A DNA stretch of 64,000 bases, from assembly GCA_002914845.1 (NCBI GenBank), contig JXTC01000245.1:54922-118921 (forward strand), written 5' to 3'. A program made the position numbers and the translations under genes. This document shows positions 1 to 13,200 of the stretch, piece by piece. Under the pieces are notes generated by a model. It worked only from the letters and a program-made list of their open reading frames with translations. It had not been told where the DNA came from and did no database searches. The DNA is from Trema orientale (taxonomy: Eukaryota > Streptophyta > Magnoliopsida > Rosales > Cannabaceae). Each line of letters starts with the position of its first letter. Position 1 is the first letter of the stretch.

Positions 1-1339
1 TTAATTCTTTCGATGATTTTTTCCACCCCTCTTTTGACAAATATTCTTTCTTTAAATTATTTGATACTTGATTGCTTTGTCTAGATGTCGTCCATACTAA
101 TTGAAGTTATAATAGAAACAACATTGTCTGCAAATAATTTTGAGGTTTCTCCTCTTAATGTTAGTAGGAAATATATTTTAAAAAAAAGAAGGAAAAAAGA
201 AACTTTTCTCTGTTTTCTAATCAAATAGTCCGAAGGTGATCAGAAATTTTAGATGAATTCCTTAAAAATAAATAAATAAATAAAAGAAAGGGGATTAATA
301 ACATATTTTATGAAAATTCACAAATTTTAACCTATTACAGGTTTGGTATAAGTATAACTAATAATTTAAAGGCTAGGTTTTTTTTTTTTTTTTTTTCGGA
401 AAGAATTAAATTTTGTGCATGTGCAACGTGCCTTTATGTATCAAACTCCAAAGCAACAGCTAGACTGTCATTTCGTTTTATTTATTTGATTATTTTTAGA
501 AAGCATTATTTATTCCAAATCGCTCACGCACCACATTCATCGATTTGTTAAGATGATATCGCAAATGTTATTGCTAATATTATAACACAAATAATATAAA
601 GATAGTAATTTTGACACTAATTTTAAATTTTTACTCCAATGTACAATGATATTTTTAATTTTTCCTTATTATCAGGACAAAGACAACAAGATTTCAGAGA
701 GAGAGATGGGAAACGGGTGTAATGTGGCATTTTTGAGCACACGTAGACTGTAGTAGTTGGAAAATTATTATTATAATTGGAATGTGAGACATTTGAGTAG
801 AAAAAATAGTGAAATGGGTTGTAATTAGAATGGGAGCATTGGAATGGACTATTCAAAAACTCCTCCCCTTCTCTATTCTCATTTAAGACACAAAAAAACC
901 ATTTCAATGGTTAATTTTTCTAATGGACCATTTGAATAGAAAAATTGAATTGTTGAAATAAACACACATTCTTATTTATATATAAAATAATACAAAAATG
1001 TATATCACACATAAATAAATATGTCTATACAACAATTAAGTTATACAATTGAAGTATTACTAATTTTAGTATTTTTATATATACAGATATATATATATTT
1101 TTTAAATTCTTCTTTCTTTTAATTTTTTTAAATTCTTCAAATCACATATATTTTTTATTTTTTTTAAATTTATATTGGGTACCTCTCATACTTGTGCAGG
1201 GAACACACGAACTATCCTGCCTCCTTAAACGGGGTAATGAGATAGGTATGAGTTTGTTTTTTCTCCCACGGATATAAGGGTAGGATAGTCATACCTATCC
1301 CATTGCTATCCCTATGTATTAGTGACATATGCTCTTTAT
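1..1339. other. Gene-poor AT-rich flank
   Basis: No coding region can be supported here. The stretch is AT-rich with poly-T runs (for example near 380-396). It contains the MITE remnant listed at 771-985. The last 8 bases, 1332-1339, are the left target-site duplication of the hAT-type MITE. Confidence 0.6.
771..985 (-). mobile_element. Partial MITE, same family as 39470-39826
   Basis: Read on the minus strand, this stretch resembles the internal part of the element at 39470-39826. Both contain the phrases TTTATTTCAACAA, ATTCAAATGGT, TGAGAATAGAG/TGAGAATGGAAG and CATTCTAATTA...CCATTTCA/CCATTCCA in the same order. The similarity is even visible in the spurious translations of the two regions. 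I could not find the terminal inverted repeats here, so the copy looks truncated or diverged at both ends. The boundaries are approximate. Confidence 0.5.
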
Positions 1340-2054
1340 TAGGAGTGTTCATGGCCAGTTTGGACGGTCTAAATCGTTAATCCAGAAACCAATCCGAATG
1401 TGCGGTTTAACCGGTTTACCAATCCGTGCGGTTTGAGTTTGTCGATTCAAACCGGCCAAATCGCACTTATATTTTTGCGGCCGGTTTGGGCGGTTTCCGC
1501 GGTTTGAAAACTTACAAAATTTGAATTAACACAATATCAACTAAGCTCATATTATAATCATATTTCATCTAAAATATAAAGTCCAAATATAAAACGATAA
1601 CATAGTTAAAAGCTATAACCAAATCGAAAGTCATAGTAAACTTAAATTTTAGTTACAACTTACAACTTAATCAAAATTGAATAGTAAAGTTAAAGTCTTT
1701 AATCCTAAACATATCATAACAACAAGACTTAAAGTCTAAAATATCATAAGAGTCTTAAGTAACATAGTCCTAAATAACCTAAGAGTAATCATTACTCAAT
1801 TAGAATGAATAAGCTTAAATTTTTAACTATTAATATACATTTTTTTATAAAAAAAATACATATACAAACTTATTGGCCAGTTCGGTTTGAATTCGACCAA
1901 ATTTTTTTAAAACTGAAAACCAAACCGGCCAAGTCGGTTTTCATACTTTCTAATCCGTAACCGACCATTTAAGAAAAAAAAAACCGCACGGATTGGACGG
2001 TTTGGATTGGATTGGGCGGTTTCCACGGTTTGGCGGTTTTTTTGAACACCCCTA
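1340..2054. mobile_element. hAT-type MITE with 8-bp target-site duplication
   Basis: The element starts TAGGAGTGTTCA and ends TGAACACCCCTA, which are terminal inverted repeats with one mismatch in 12. It is flanked on both sides by the identical 8-mer CTCTTTAT (1332-1339 and 2055-2062). An 8-bp duplication with TAGGGGTG-like ends is typical of the hAT superfamily. Subterminal regions are rich in repeated CGGTTT/AACCGCC motifs in both orientations, as expected for transposase-binding sites in hAT elements. There is no transposase ORF, so it is non-autonomous. Confidence 0.88.
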
Positions 2055-2062
2055 CTCTTTAT

Positions 2063-4110
2063 GTTTGTTTTTAATAGTAAAATAACAGTAGAGGTGAAAA
2101 GGATATTTTGATAGATCAAATGCTAAAATATGGACATTTTAAAGTTTGTGAGCTAAAATAGGACTTTATAATATTTTTTTAGAGGGAAATTAGAGTGGGT
2201 ATCCTTTTTTTACACTTTATTTTTTTTTATAAATATCTATTTTTCTCTTTTCATAACTAAATGTTTGAGTATATGTACATTTATACTTCGTATATCCACT
2301 TATAATCATCTTTAATTTATTTACTAAGTATATGAGTCTTTATGCTGTGCATTATCATATTTTACACATTGTATATCTAGTAATATATCAAATATTTTGC
2401 TACAGTAAATGAAAAATGAATATTTACTTAAAATGTCCCTAAAACTCGGTCATTTTGTAATAGAAGAAAATGACATGGATAGGACTACTTGGACTAAAAT
2501 AAATTTTTTGTGCATTTTTCTAAAAATCATATTTTTAGGAGTGCCAGGGACTTATTGATCATAAGTTCGGAGCGTCTTGACCATAAAGAAACTATTATTT
2601 AGGACATTTTTCATGGTCAAGAACTTTTTGACCATAGATCAAGACATCCTTAACACTCATAAAATTATTATTTTGAAAAAAAAAAAGCACAAAAAAATCA
2701 TTTTGGCCTAAGTCAGTCCTATCCATGTCCTTTTCACCCTAATTTTAGAGAAATAAATGACCTCATTTTCTAATTTATAGCTTAAGGGCCTTTTTTATTT
2801 ATTTATTATTTTTTCCATTTGTTAGTTATTTACTAAATTAAAGCTTAATGACTTTTTTTTTCCCCCCATTATAGGTAATGTCCATTTGTTAGTTAAGAGA
2901 TTTTCACTTTCTTTCTTTTGCATTTATTTTATTATCTTTATTTAATTATTTCATATTTTTATAGCCTAATGATCTTTCTTTTAATAGGTTAACCTTCGTT
3001 TATATATATATATATATTGAAGGGAATATAATTTTTTTTTAATAAGTTCATTTGTAACTGAGGGCATCTAGTGATTTTTTTTTTTTTCTCGGGGAAGTTG
3101 GGGCTTAAAAAGGTTTTATACCTATTCAGCATTAATTTTAATTTTATTTTCATATTTTTGTAATTTTGAAATATTAAAATCTGCACCAATTACTCAAAAG
3201 TTGTCGAGTATTGGGTCAATACACTTTTCAATCCCCAGTCACTTACAAACTTATCTTATTAATAATATCAATACTAAAAACTTAAAATTATCATATTGTG
3301 TAGTAAAAATGAAAAAATACCCTAACATTTGTCTTTTTCTTAAATGAAAAGAGTGGAGACATCTTCTCCGGCTAATTATTGAGAAAAATTGTTATAATTT
3401 ATTCTCCAGCAACACTTTTATTTTTATTTTTTTATTATTTTAAATAAAATAAAATATAACAGTTTTCTCAATATAATAGTTTGCTATTTTATTTCCGTTT
3501 AATCAAAGTCTTGATCTTTTTCCTTCTTTTATTAAAAAACCATATATATTGCTATTTTTTCACCCAAATTAGACGGAGGGACATTGTCCTAGTCAAGCCC
3601 CTCTTAATTTTATCTTTTCATTTTTTTTTTGAAAGGAATTTCATCTCTTCATTTTGAAAAAGTCTAATTTTTCGTATTTACAGTTTTTTAATTTAAATTT
3701 ACATACGTACCCCTCACAAAATGGTAGAGAAAATATAAAAAAGCTCCCATAAAATATACAAAACGTGATTATAACCTTCACTAAACAGGAATCGTGTCAC
3801 CCTCCTGCAAATATAGTATTAATAATAAGCTCACTGTATTTAATTTAAAAAAAAGGATTACTGTATTTTAGTTTTGACTACTTACCTAGTAAACCACTCT
3901 AGATTCGGATAATAATGACACGAATATTTTTTTTTGTTTGGCCGAAATGACATGAATACTAGAGTCTGAAGTGAAAGATGAGTATTATGGAAAAAGAATT
4001 AGAAGAAAAACAAACGAATGAATATGGACAATGGACATGTTTGGGTAGTCAGTTATACGTCATGTGGATAAATTAAACAACTTTTTATTCTGAAATAATT
4101 AAATAAATAA
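2063..4110. other. Intergenic, no gene seen
   Basis: AT-rich DNA with homopolymer tracts and a short (TA)n run near 3001-3017. The few open stretches are short, low in complexity and have no recognisable domain. I see no gene. The last few hundred bases before 4119 are presumably the promoter of the GABA-T gene. Confidence 0.55.
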
Positions 4111-4118
4111 ATCCCAAG

Positions 4119-4126
4119 TATATAAG
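4119..4126 (+). promoter_or_regulatory. Probable TATA box of GABA-T copy 1
   Basis: TATATAAG lies 121 bases before the ATG at 4247. This is the usual form of a plant TATA box and would place the transcription start near 4150. A five-codon upstream ORF (ATG at 4157) would fall inside the leader. This is inferred from sequence only. Confidence 0.5.
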
Positions 4127-4246
4127 TGAGGTTGGTCCACTCTCCACTCCATAAAAATGAATTATTATTAATCAGTCTCGGCAGCCTTTCAAAGCTCCTC
4201 GGTTCTTGCAGGTCGTGAATCAGAGAAAGACAAGTGAAAACTGAAA

Positions 4247-7200
4247 ATGAAGGGTTTCAGTACACTTCTTCGATCCAACGTTAGAACCCAGGTACCATTT
4301 CTCAATTACCCATTCGTTTTTTCCTCCATTTACATCTTTTTCTTATGCTAATCTTTGAATTTTCTTCAAAAACAAATTTTTTTTTTTTTTAATAATTTTT
4401 TGGGTGCTGGATTGATTTGTTTAGGATTTTCTGTCTAAGTTTGGCCTCGTTTTTCCTGCCATGGATTTTGTCTTTTTGATGATTTTTCTAAAGATCTTTT
4501 TTTAAAAAAAAAAAATTACTTTTTGGTACTATTTAACTTTTGGGCTATGTAGTTTTGTTTAGAGGATGGAAACGATGAAGATTTTGTTACCCATTTGACT
4601 TTTGTTTCCATTTTGGCTCTTTTTTACGTGCTCTCTGATTTTGGGATACCTTAAGTTATTTGCATATGTTATGGATCAATGCTCTTGTCTGATATAAGCA
4701 CAGAAGATATTTCATTGTTTCTTTAATATAAAGAAGAAGGAAAAGAAGAAAGGGTCCTTTGAGGTCAACTTCTAATTTAAAATATGATTTATTTATCTTT
4801 TTTGTTTGGTTGCTGAGAAATAAAGGTGAGAAGGGAAAAAGGGTACTCTTTCATTCAATGTGTCTAGCCCGTGCTTTTATTGATTTTGTTCCCCGACCTA
4901 TTTTTCTGCATTCAACTATTCTTTCTTGAGAAGTCAAATCTTTTAAGTGTTGAATACTAATATTTTAGAAACAAAACAGTTCTTGATAACAAGCCTAATC
5001 TATCAAGTGGTTCTAAGATGGGTTTCTTCTGCAATGCTCAAGGAACCATATGCTAAGAAAATGTTTCAGAAAATAAGTGCGTCTTGTGTAGCGTAGGCCA
5101 TTTATAGTGTGTTAAAGGATTCATTTGATATATATTCATGGTATCTTAAGGGTTTACTGTACAATGTGAATATCTTCTTCTTCTTTCTCTCCCCCCCCCT
5201 CTCGAGGGGAGAATATCTTTTGAATTTAACTAACCTGTATCATTCATGTTGGTATGAGATCATTACATGAAAAAAGGGCTAATCTGTTTCTTGTCGTCAT
5301 TATGAACATACCCGGGGGTGGTTATATCCATTATTAAAATTATTTGTGCGTGTGACATTACGTGTGCTGTGAGTCTGTGACATATATGAATAGCAACTCA
5401 GAAAAAAAAAAGAATAATTCAGAGATGCTTATATATTAATGATCATATCAACATATCCAGAGATGGTTATATCCACCACTAAAATTATTTATGCGTGTGA
5501 TATTTCGTGTATTGTGACATATAAAAAAAACTATAATTCCAAAATGTCTATATGTGTGTTTATTTTATTTTATTTTATTTTATTTTATTATAGTTACTGT
5601 GCTGCTCATATCTGCTTTCCCATCTATAAAATATTCATATGGTTACCTGTTTTTCCAGCTTGGTTCATATATGAAATATGTCACTGCTTCTAGAATTCCA
5701 GAGAATCACGTCCTTCCGGTTTCTTCATTGGCAAGACAGTACAGCACAGAAGCATCTGTCCAAAAGGAAGATTCAGCGACTGATGTGAAAGGAAGTCAAG
5801 GGTAAATGATGATTCATTTGAAATTCTTTTTGTGATTAGTTCCTGTCTCTTTAAATGTGTGTTATCTGCCACATGTTGGCTAGTATTTTTAGACATCCAA
5901 CGTTGTATATTGTATGGATTTTGGGCCATATGTATGCATCCAATATTGCAGATGAACTGCCGAAGTTTGCTTAGCTTAACATCTCTTGATTTGTCAGGTT
6001 CAAAGGGCATGATATGCTCGCACCTTTCACTGCTGGGTGGCAGTCCACTGACTTGCATCCTTTGGTTATAGAAAAATCTGAGGTGAACTTCTAGACAATG
6101 TATCCTTCTAAGTATCACAATTTTCTCTTACGGGAAAAAAAGTTATCCTTTAGATGCAAATATGTGTCTTTTCCATTTCAATCTGGTTGGCTTGTTAAAG
6201 CATATGACTTACTTTGTTATTGTTTCAGGGTTCCTACGTTTATGACACCAAGGGGAGGAAGTATCTTGATGCTCTTGCTGGTCTTTGGTGCACAGCATTA
6301 GGTTTGCATGTTATGGTTCACATTGTTATTTCTTTACACGTATGCTGTTGGCTTCAGTGCTGTTTTTGTTTAAATTGATTGATATAGTTGTCCTTGATCC
6401 ACTTGAAAAGATATAAATTAATATGATTTCAGCATAAATAATATATCTTTTAATTGAATTTTTTTGTCTAACATTTGATCACTGCCATTTATTTATTTAT
6501 TTTTTCTGATTAGATATCTGTGTGATTATGTCATAGCTTATATTCAGTGCCTTGCTGCTAGTTCTGTATAATCTGATCCCGTCCCCTCACCCTTCATTCA
6601 TTAATAGTTATGCATAATTACTCGAGCACTAGCCAGCCACTATTTGTCCCTCATCCTTCAATATAAGGACACCATGCCTTACTCTTACTTGCAATCACTA
6701 CACTTTAGCTATAATAAGAAAGCCACTTAAATTTATTTAATTTGACATAAACCTAAATTATGTATTTATGTTAATTTGACATAAACCTAAATTATGTATT
6801 TATGTTATAAATGCATAAGAACCTGTATTTAAGCTATCAATTAGAAAGAAAAAAAAAAAAAAAAAAGAAGGTTTTCAGCTGCATACGCAATTTTACAAAT
6901 TGGAAAACCTTATGGATTCATTGCTACTTGAAGTTGGTTCCTTTCCCTCCACCCACTTTTCCGTTGAACCCTTAGATAAAGGCATCTATATTTGCCATTA
7001 TAATTTGGTGTATATCTCTTCCCTTAATTACATATTCAATTCTAATAATCATCTTGTCTTCCAAACCAAAGATATGCACTCATTTGTGCACGTGAAAATG
7101 CTTCTGTTTACTTGAATCATGCATTTTAATTGCTTATTAAAAATTTACAGGGGGAAATGAACCTCGACTTGTTGCTGCTGCAACCTCACAGTTGAATACC

Positions 7201-10200
7201 TTGCCATTTTACCACTCGTTCTGGAATCGTACAACAAAACCTTCTTTGGTATCATATGTTTTCACTTTTGATTTTTCATTAAAAGGTTTAGAATTCTGAT
7301 TTCAGTATTAAGTATTAACTGCGACATATTTTTCTAGTCCTTTTCTTATTTTTGAAGTTCTATGAGTTATCTATCTGGCAAAATTGTCTTGCTTAAGTTA
7401 TATTCTTCAAGATAATCCTTACTGCTGGAAGATAGTTAAAGGCTACTTCCTTTTTTGAGTTGCTCTTGCATGATATAGTGCTATTATTTCATCTTACAGG
7501 ACCTAGCAAAGGAACTCCTAGAAACTTTCACAGCAAGCAAAATGGCAAAAGCTTTTTTTACGAATAGTGGATCAGAAGCCAACGATACCCAGGTTTGTTA
7601 GTTTGTATGCTTTGACTTCATTAATAGGAAAATATTTCTGTACGTGCTTTGATGTTTTGGAGAAGATCATAGGTGAAACAAAAACCAAAAAATTTTCATT
7701 GTGCAGCTGTTTTCTTGTTTACGTAATTGAGGTTGAACTGCTATAGATAACATCCTTATAACTAAATGAAAAATTTTCCTGTAGGTTAAGCTTGTTTGGT
7801 ATTACAATAATGCACTTGGACGACCTAATAAGAAGAAATTCATAGCTCGAGCAAAATCGTATTTCCTCTAACTAAGTTTTCTTTCTCTATGAATTCTTGT
7901 CATCATGCGTAGCAATTGAAATCTTTTTTGCACTTTACAGGTACCATGGTTCGACATTGATATCTGCTAGCCTTTCTGGGTAGGATAAGTCAATAACTAA
8001 ATTGCTCTTGAAAATATTGCCCTCCAGATTATTCACCGGGAAATTCTTATGACAGGCTCCCTGCTTTGCATCAAAAATTTGATTTGCCTGCTCCATTTGT
8101 ACTGCACACCGACTGTCCTCATTATTGGCGGTATCATCTTCCAGGTGGTTATTTACCCAATTTAATGGCCTAATTTCTAATATTTTTTCATTGACTTGTC
8201 TGCGTTCAACATTTAACATGCTACTGGATATGGCAGGTGAGACGGAGGAAGAATTTTCAACCAGACTAGCTAATAATCTAGAGGATCTTATCCTGAAAGA
8301 GGGACCAGACACAGTAAATTTCTCAGCTAATCCTATATGTATATTTGTCCTTTTATTCATGAAGGAAGCTTTGTCCCCTGACTTATTATTATTGTTTATT
8401 TCAGATAGCTGCATTTATTGCCGAACCTGTCATGGGGGCTGGAGGTGTGATACCCCCGCCTGCAACTTATTTTGATAAGGTAAGTCCTTAGGACTTAAGT
8501 TCTCAATACAAATCATACTCAAATCTTGCTTTTTATTATCGGCTATATTACCATGCAATACGAAGTATATTTCTCTTTGGCAATAACAAGTATATTTCTG
8601 TCTTTGCCTTGTCCTTCCCTTGGAGAAGAAAAGGTTACACCTATCATATCATTTCATGCTTGTTGCAGATTCAACCTATTCTGAAGAAATATGACATTCT
8701 TTTTATTGCTGATGAGGTGTGCGATCTTTCCTTAATATCTATGTTTAAGTTTAGGTAATGACTAATGAGAAAGTTCATCAAGAGTGGTTCTTTAGCTAAG
8801 GTTTTTGTTTCTTCATTTACTGTCAATGTTAAGGTAATCTGTGCATTTGGAAGGCTTGGGACAATGTATGGATGTGACAAATACAATATTAAACCAGACC
8901 TTGTATCTGTAGCTAAGGTAAAGTGAGACCATTGCAATAGATGGGTTGTGCACAATCGCATTGTTAAGTATGTACTGTTTCTCTAATTCTGGTTTTGGAT
9001 GTCCCAGGCACTTTCTTCTGCATATATGCCCATCGGAGCTGTTATGGTGAGCCCTCAAGTTTCAGAAGTTATATACTCGCAAAGTAACAAGCTTGGTATG
9101 TTTAAGGAAAATCTATTTTTATCAGTTCATCTTCATTATTACATAGTCCATCTGATATTATTATCGCATGTTTTGCCAATTTTTTCTTTAGTCCAGGCAC
9201 TTTCTCTCATGGATTTACTTATTCCGGGCACCCTGTATCCTGCGCAGTTGCAATTGAAGCACTAAAGTTATACAAGTATGTTCCTTTTTGAATCATCACT
9301 AGAATATTCAAAGTTGTAAAATAATCTAGATTCCAAGGCTTCAACCCTATTATGAGCATACAACTTTCATTGAATCATCTCTCTCATGCAAAGTGCAGGT
9401 TCGTTGTCATGTGTCATGTTAGATGTATAAATGCTCAAGAGTAATGTGAGCAAATGGGTTCAGATCATCTCACCGTAGTTAATGCTTTTTATGTCTTTTG
9501 GTTCGGTATAATTCTCACAGATGGATCATTCGATGGCACATAAGTTGGTCAAATCAATAGTTTGATTTTCAAATTATACTTTTAGCATTACCCATGAGGG
9601 GCTGTTTGGAGTGGTCAGGCCACATAAGTTGGTCAAATCAGTAGTTTGATTTTCAAATTATACCTTTTGATTTTCAAATTATATTACCCATGAGGGGTAG
9701 GTTGGAGTGGTCATGTCTATGGTTTGCTCCGATGAGGTCTAGGGCTCGATTCTTCATGCGACCTACTTAGCAATATGCTACAGTTTCCTACCTCCCAAAG
9801 ATTGTTGGGTTCATTGGGAGGACAAGTATAAAAGAAAAAAGAAAATAAAGAGTCACTTAGGAACGTGAGATCTTATTTTCTTATTCAGAATACAAAAACA
9901 AGTATGTTTTTTATATGCAGGTTACGTAGGACACTATTTCTATAGCAAGCATCTATCTTTACAACTGTCTAATAACACTTGGCTGACTCTAGTTGCCATA
10001 GTTGACCGCCTGACCCTAGACGTGTGACTACAGACAATATACTTGACTTAGCTGACTCTCGACATGTGATTCCAATATTCCCCGTCAAGCTGGCTTAAAG
10101 ATGTCTTTCATGGCCAGCTTGCTCACTAGCTTATCAAAGTGCTTCTTTGGTAGTCCCTTAATGAGTATATCAGCCACTTTTTCATCTGTTGGAATATAGG

Positions 10201-13200
10201 GCATACAAATGAGTCCTTCTTCCAGCTTTTCTTTGATGAAGTGCTTGTTAACTTCAATATATTTAGTCTTATTATGTAAGACCGGATTATGAGCAATTGC
10301 AATTGCAGCCTTGTTATCACTAAAGATTTTATAGGAAGACTGCTTGTAATTTTAAGCTCCTCAATCAGACTTTTAATCGACATTATTTCACAAATTCCAT
10401 GAGCCACTACGCTAAATTTTGCTTCTGCACTGCTTCTTGCGACAACATTATGTTTTTTACTTCTCCATATAACTGGATTACCTCCAACAAAGGTATAATA
10501 ACCAGAGGTATATCTTCTATCAGTTATGCGTCCTGCTCAATCAACATCTATATAGACTTCAATTCTCAAATGTCCATGGTTTGTAAACAAAAGACCCTTT
10601 CCTGGAGTTCCCTTTAGGTGTCTAAGAATCCTGTAGACAACGTCAAAATGTTCTTGACCTGGTGAGTGCATGAATTGACTAACTGTGAAAACTGCAAAAG
10701 CTATGTTTGGACGTATATGAGAGAGAGAAATTAATCTTCCTATTGAATGCCGGAGTCTATCTCTATCAACAGCCTCTTCAGCCTTGGCTGCTTGTAATTT
10801 TGTGTTAGAATCAATGGGTGTTTCAGTTGCGTTGCATCCTCACAAACCTGTCTCTTTGGGTAAATCCAGTACATATTTCCTTTGATAGACAAATATCCCT
10901 TTCTTTGATCTTGTAAATTCCATCCCAAGGAAATACTTCAAAGTTCCCAAGTCTTTAATCTCAAAATCTTGTGCAAGTAATCCCTTTGGTCTTTCAATTT
11001 CTGAATTGTCACTTCCAGTTAGGATAATATCATCCACATAAACTATCAAGATGGCAATTTTACCTTCACTGGTATGTTTAAAAAACATTGTGTGATCTGC
11101 TTGACTTTGAGTAAAACCATGGCCTTTTACTGCTTTTCCAAATCATTCAAACTATGCCCTTGGAGATTGCTTGAGTCAATAGAGGGATTTTTTCAGTTTG
11201 CACTCTTTATTTTCCTTTTGTTTCTTCGAAACTTGACGGAGGATCCATAAAGACTTCTTCTTCCAAATCATCATTCAAGAATGCATTTTTTACGTCAAGT
11301 TGATGTAAAGGCCAACTAAATGAACTGCAAGAGAAAGTAAGATTCGGATGGAGTTAATCTTTGCCACCGTTGCAAAGGTTTCTTGGTAATCTATCCCAAA
11401 CTTTTGAGTAAAGCCTTTAGCAACCAAGCATGCCTTATATCTTTCAATACTACCATAAGCTTTACATTTGATGGTAAACACCTACTTACAACCCATAGTA
11501 CTCTTTCCTTCAATTAGTTCCATCATCTCCCATGTTCCATTTCTTTTAAGGGCATTCTTCTCTTCTTAGACTGTTGTCTTTCGATTGGAGTGACTAAGAG
11601 CCTCTTGAATGTTCCTTGGCACAAATAGATCAGTAAGTTTTGAGGTAAAGGCTCTATGTTTTTCTGAGGGTCTTTGATAAGATATAAAATTAGTAATAGG
11701 GTGCTTAGTACAAGCTCTCACTCCTTTTCTAAGAGCAATAGGAACATCTAGATCAGAAATTGGAACAACATGAGAGTCTGAGATACCTAGAATCAAAAAA
11801 GCTGATGTTTGACCTTGGTCTAGGTAAGCATGATTATCTCCAATAGTTTGATGAAATTTTCTTCTAGTATAAACACAAAGCTTAGGAGGATTATTATTTT
11901 GGAGTGTTTCTTTTCCTGCTTGTGACTCGTTAATCTCTGTCATAGATAGATTAGGCTGTCCTATTTTTTCTTTAATAAATGATTCAGTTTCTTTATCAAA
12001 AAGAGTAATATCAGGGAAAAATATATTGGGTACTGGTGTCAAAATATGTCAAAACTGATCTTCATTATCTCTTTCCCCCTGAAGAGAAGTTTTGCTAAAA
12101 TAGAGTTTGTTCAACAAAAGTAACATCCATAGTGATGAAAATTTTTTTAGTGGTTGGATTAAAGCATTTATACCCTTTTTTATTTGAAGCATAGCCAACA
12201 AAGATACACTTTTCTGCTCTAGGTCTAGTTTATTCTAGAAATAACTAGGTACATGAACATAAACAATGCATCCAAACACTTTCAAAGGCAAATGTAGTTA
12301 ACCGATTTGTAGGAAACAATTTTGTTAAATTCTGTAAAGGAGTTGCATAATTCAAAACATGAGTAGGCATTCTATTAATCAAATATCAAGAGGTTAAAAT
12401 AGCTTCGCCCGACAAATATTTTTGTACATGCATAGAAAACATAAGTGTCCTAGCCACTTCTAACAAATGACGGCTTTTGTGTTCAACTATACCGTTTTGT
12501 TGGGGTGTATCCCTACAAGTAGATTAGTGGTGGATGCCTTTATCTCTTAAAGAAAAAATCCCCAGTCGGTCATTAAAATATTTAGTCCTATTATCAGATT
12601 TTAAGATACTGATCTTAGTTTGAAACTGTGTTTCAATAAAAATATAAAAGTCTTTAAATATTTGCTCAACTTCAAATTTTAATTTCATCAAGTAAAGCCA
12701 ACAGAGACGAGTATGATCATCTATTAAAGTTGCGAGTCACATTTTCCTTTTAAAGTACTTACTTTAGATGGTCCCCAAACATCACTATCTATCATATAAA
12801 ATGGCTTTGTGGGAAAATAAGATTTTGTTTTATAAGAGGAACGATGACTTTTAGACAAAATACAAGTTCACAATGCAAGGAATTACAATCAACTCTTCTA
12901 AACAAACCAGAAAATATTTGTTTTAAATAAGAGAAATTAAGATGACCTAGCCTAAGATACTAAACCATTATTTTATCATAAGCAGAAATGGAACTAACAC
13001 TACCACCAAAGTTTTGGACTCGCTTATTTTAGAAGAACTTTTCATCAAAATAGTAGAGACCATCAAGTGTCCTAGCACCGCCAATCATCTTTCCTGTCGT
13101 CCGGTCCTGAAATTCACAATGAGAATAAAAGAAGGTGATATAGCAATTAGAGTCTTTGGATAGTTTACTTGCAACTTTTAACTAACAACAAGTTGCAAGT

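Noticed and set aside
623..907. 94-codon minus-strand frame that resembles the frame at 39639-39893
   Set aside because: The similarity is due to a shared MITE family, not a protein.
8813..9265. Several 80-100-codon frames
   Set aside because: They overlap real exons 13-15 of GABA-T copy 1 in other frames or read into introns.
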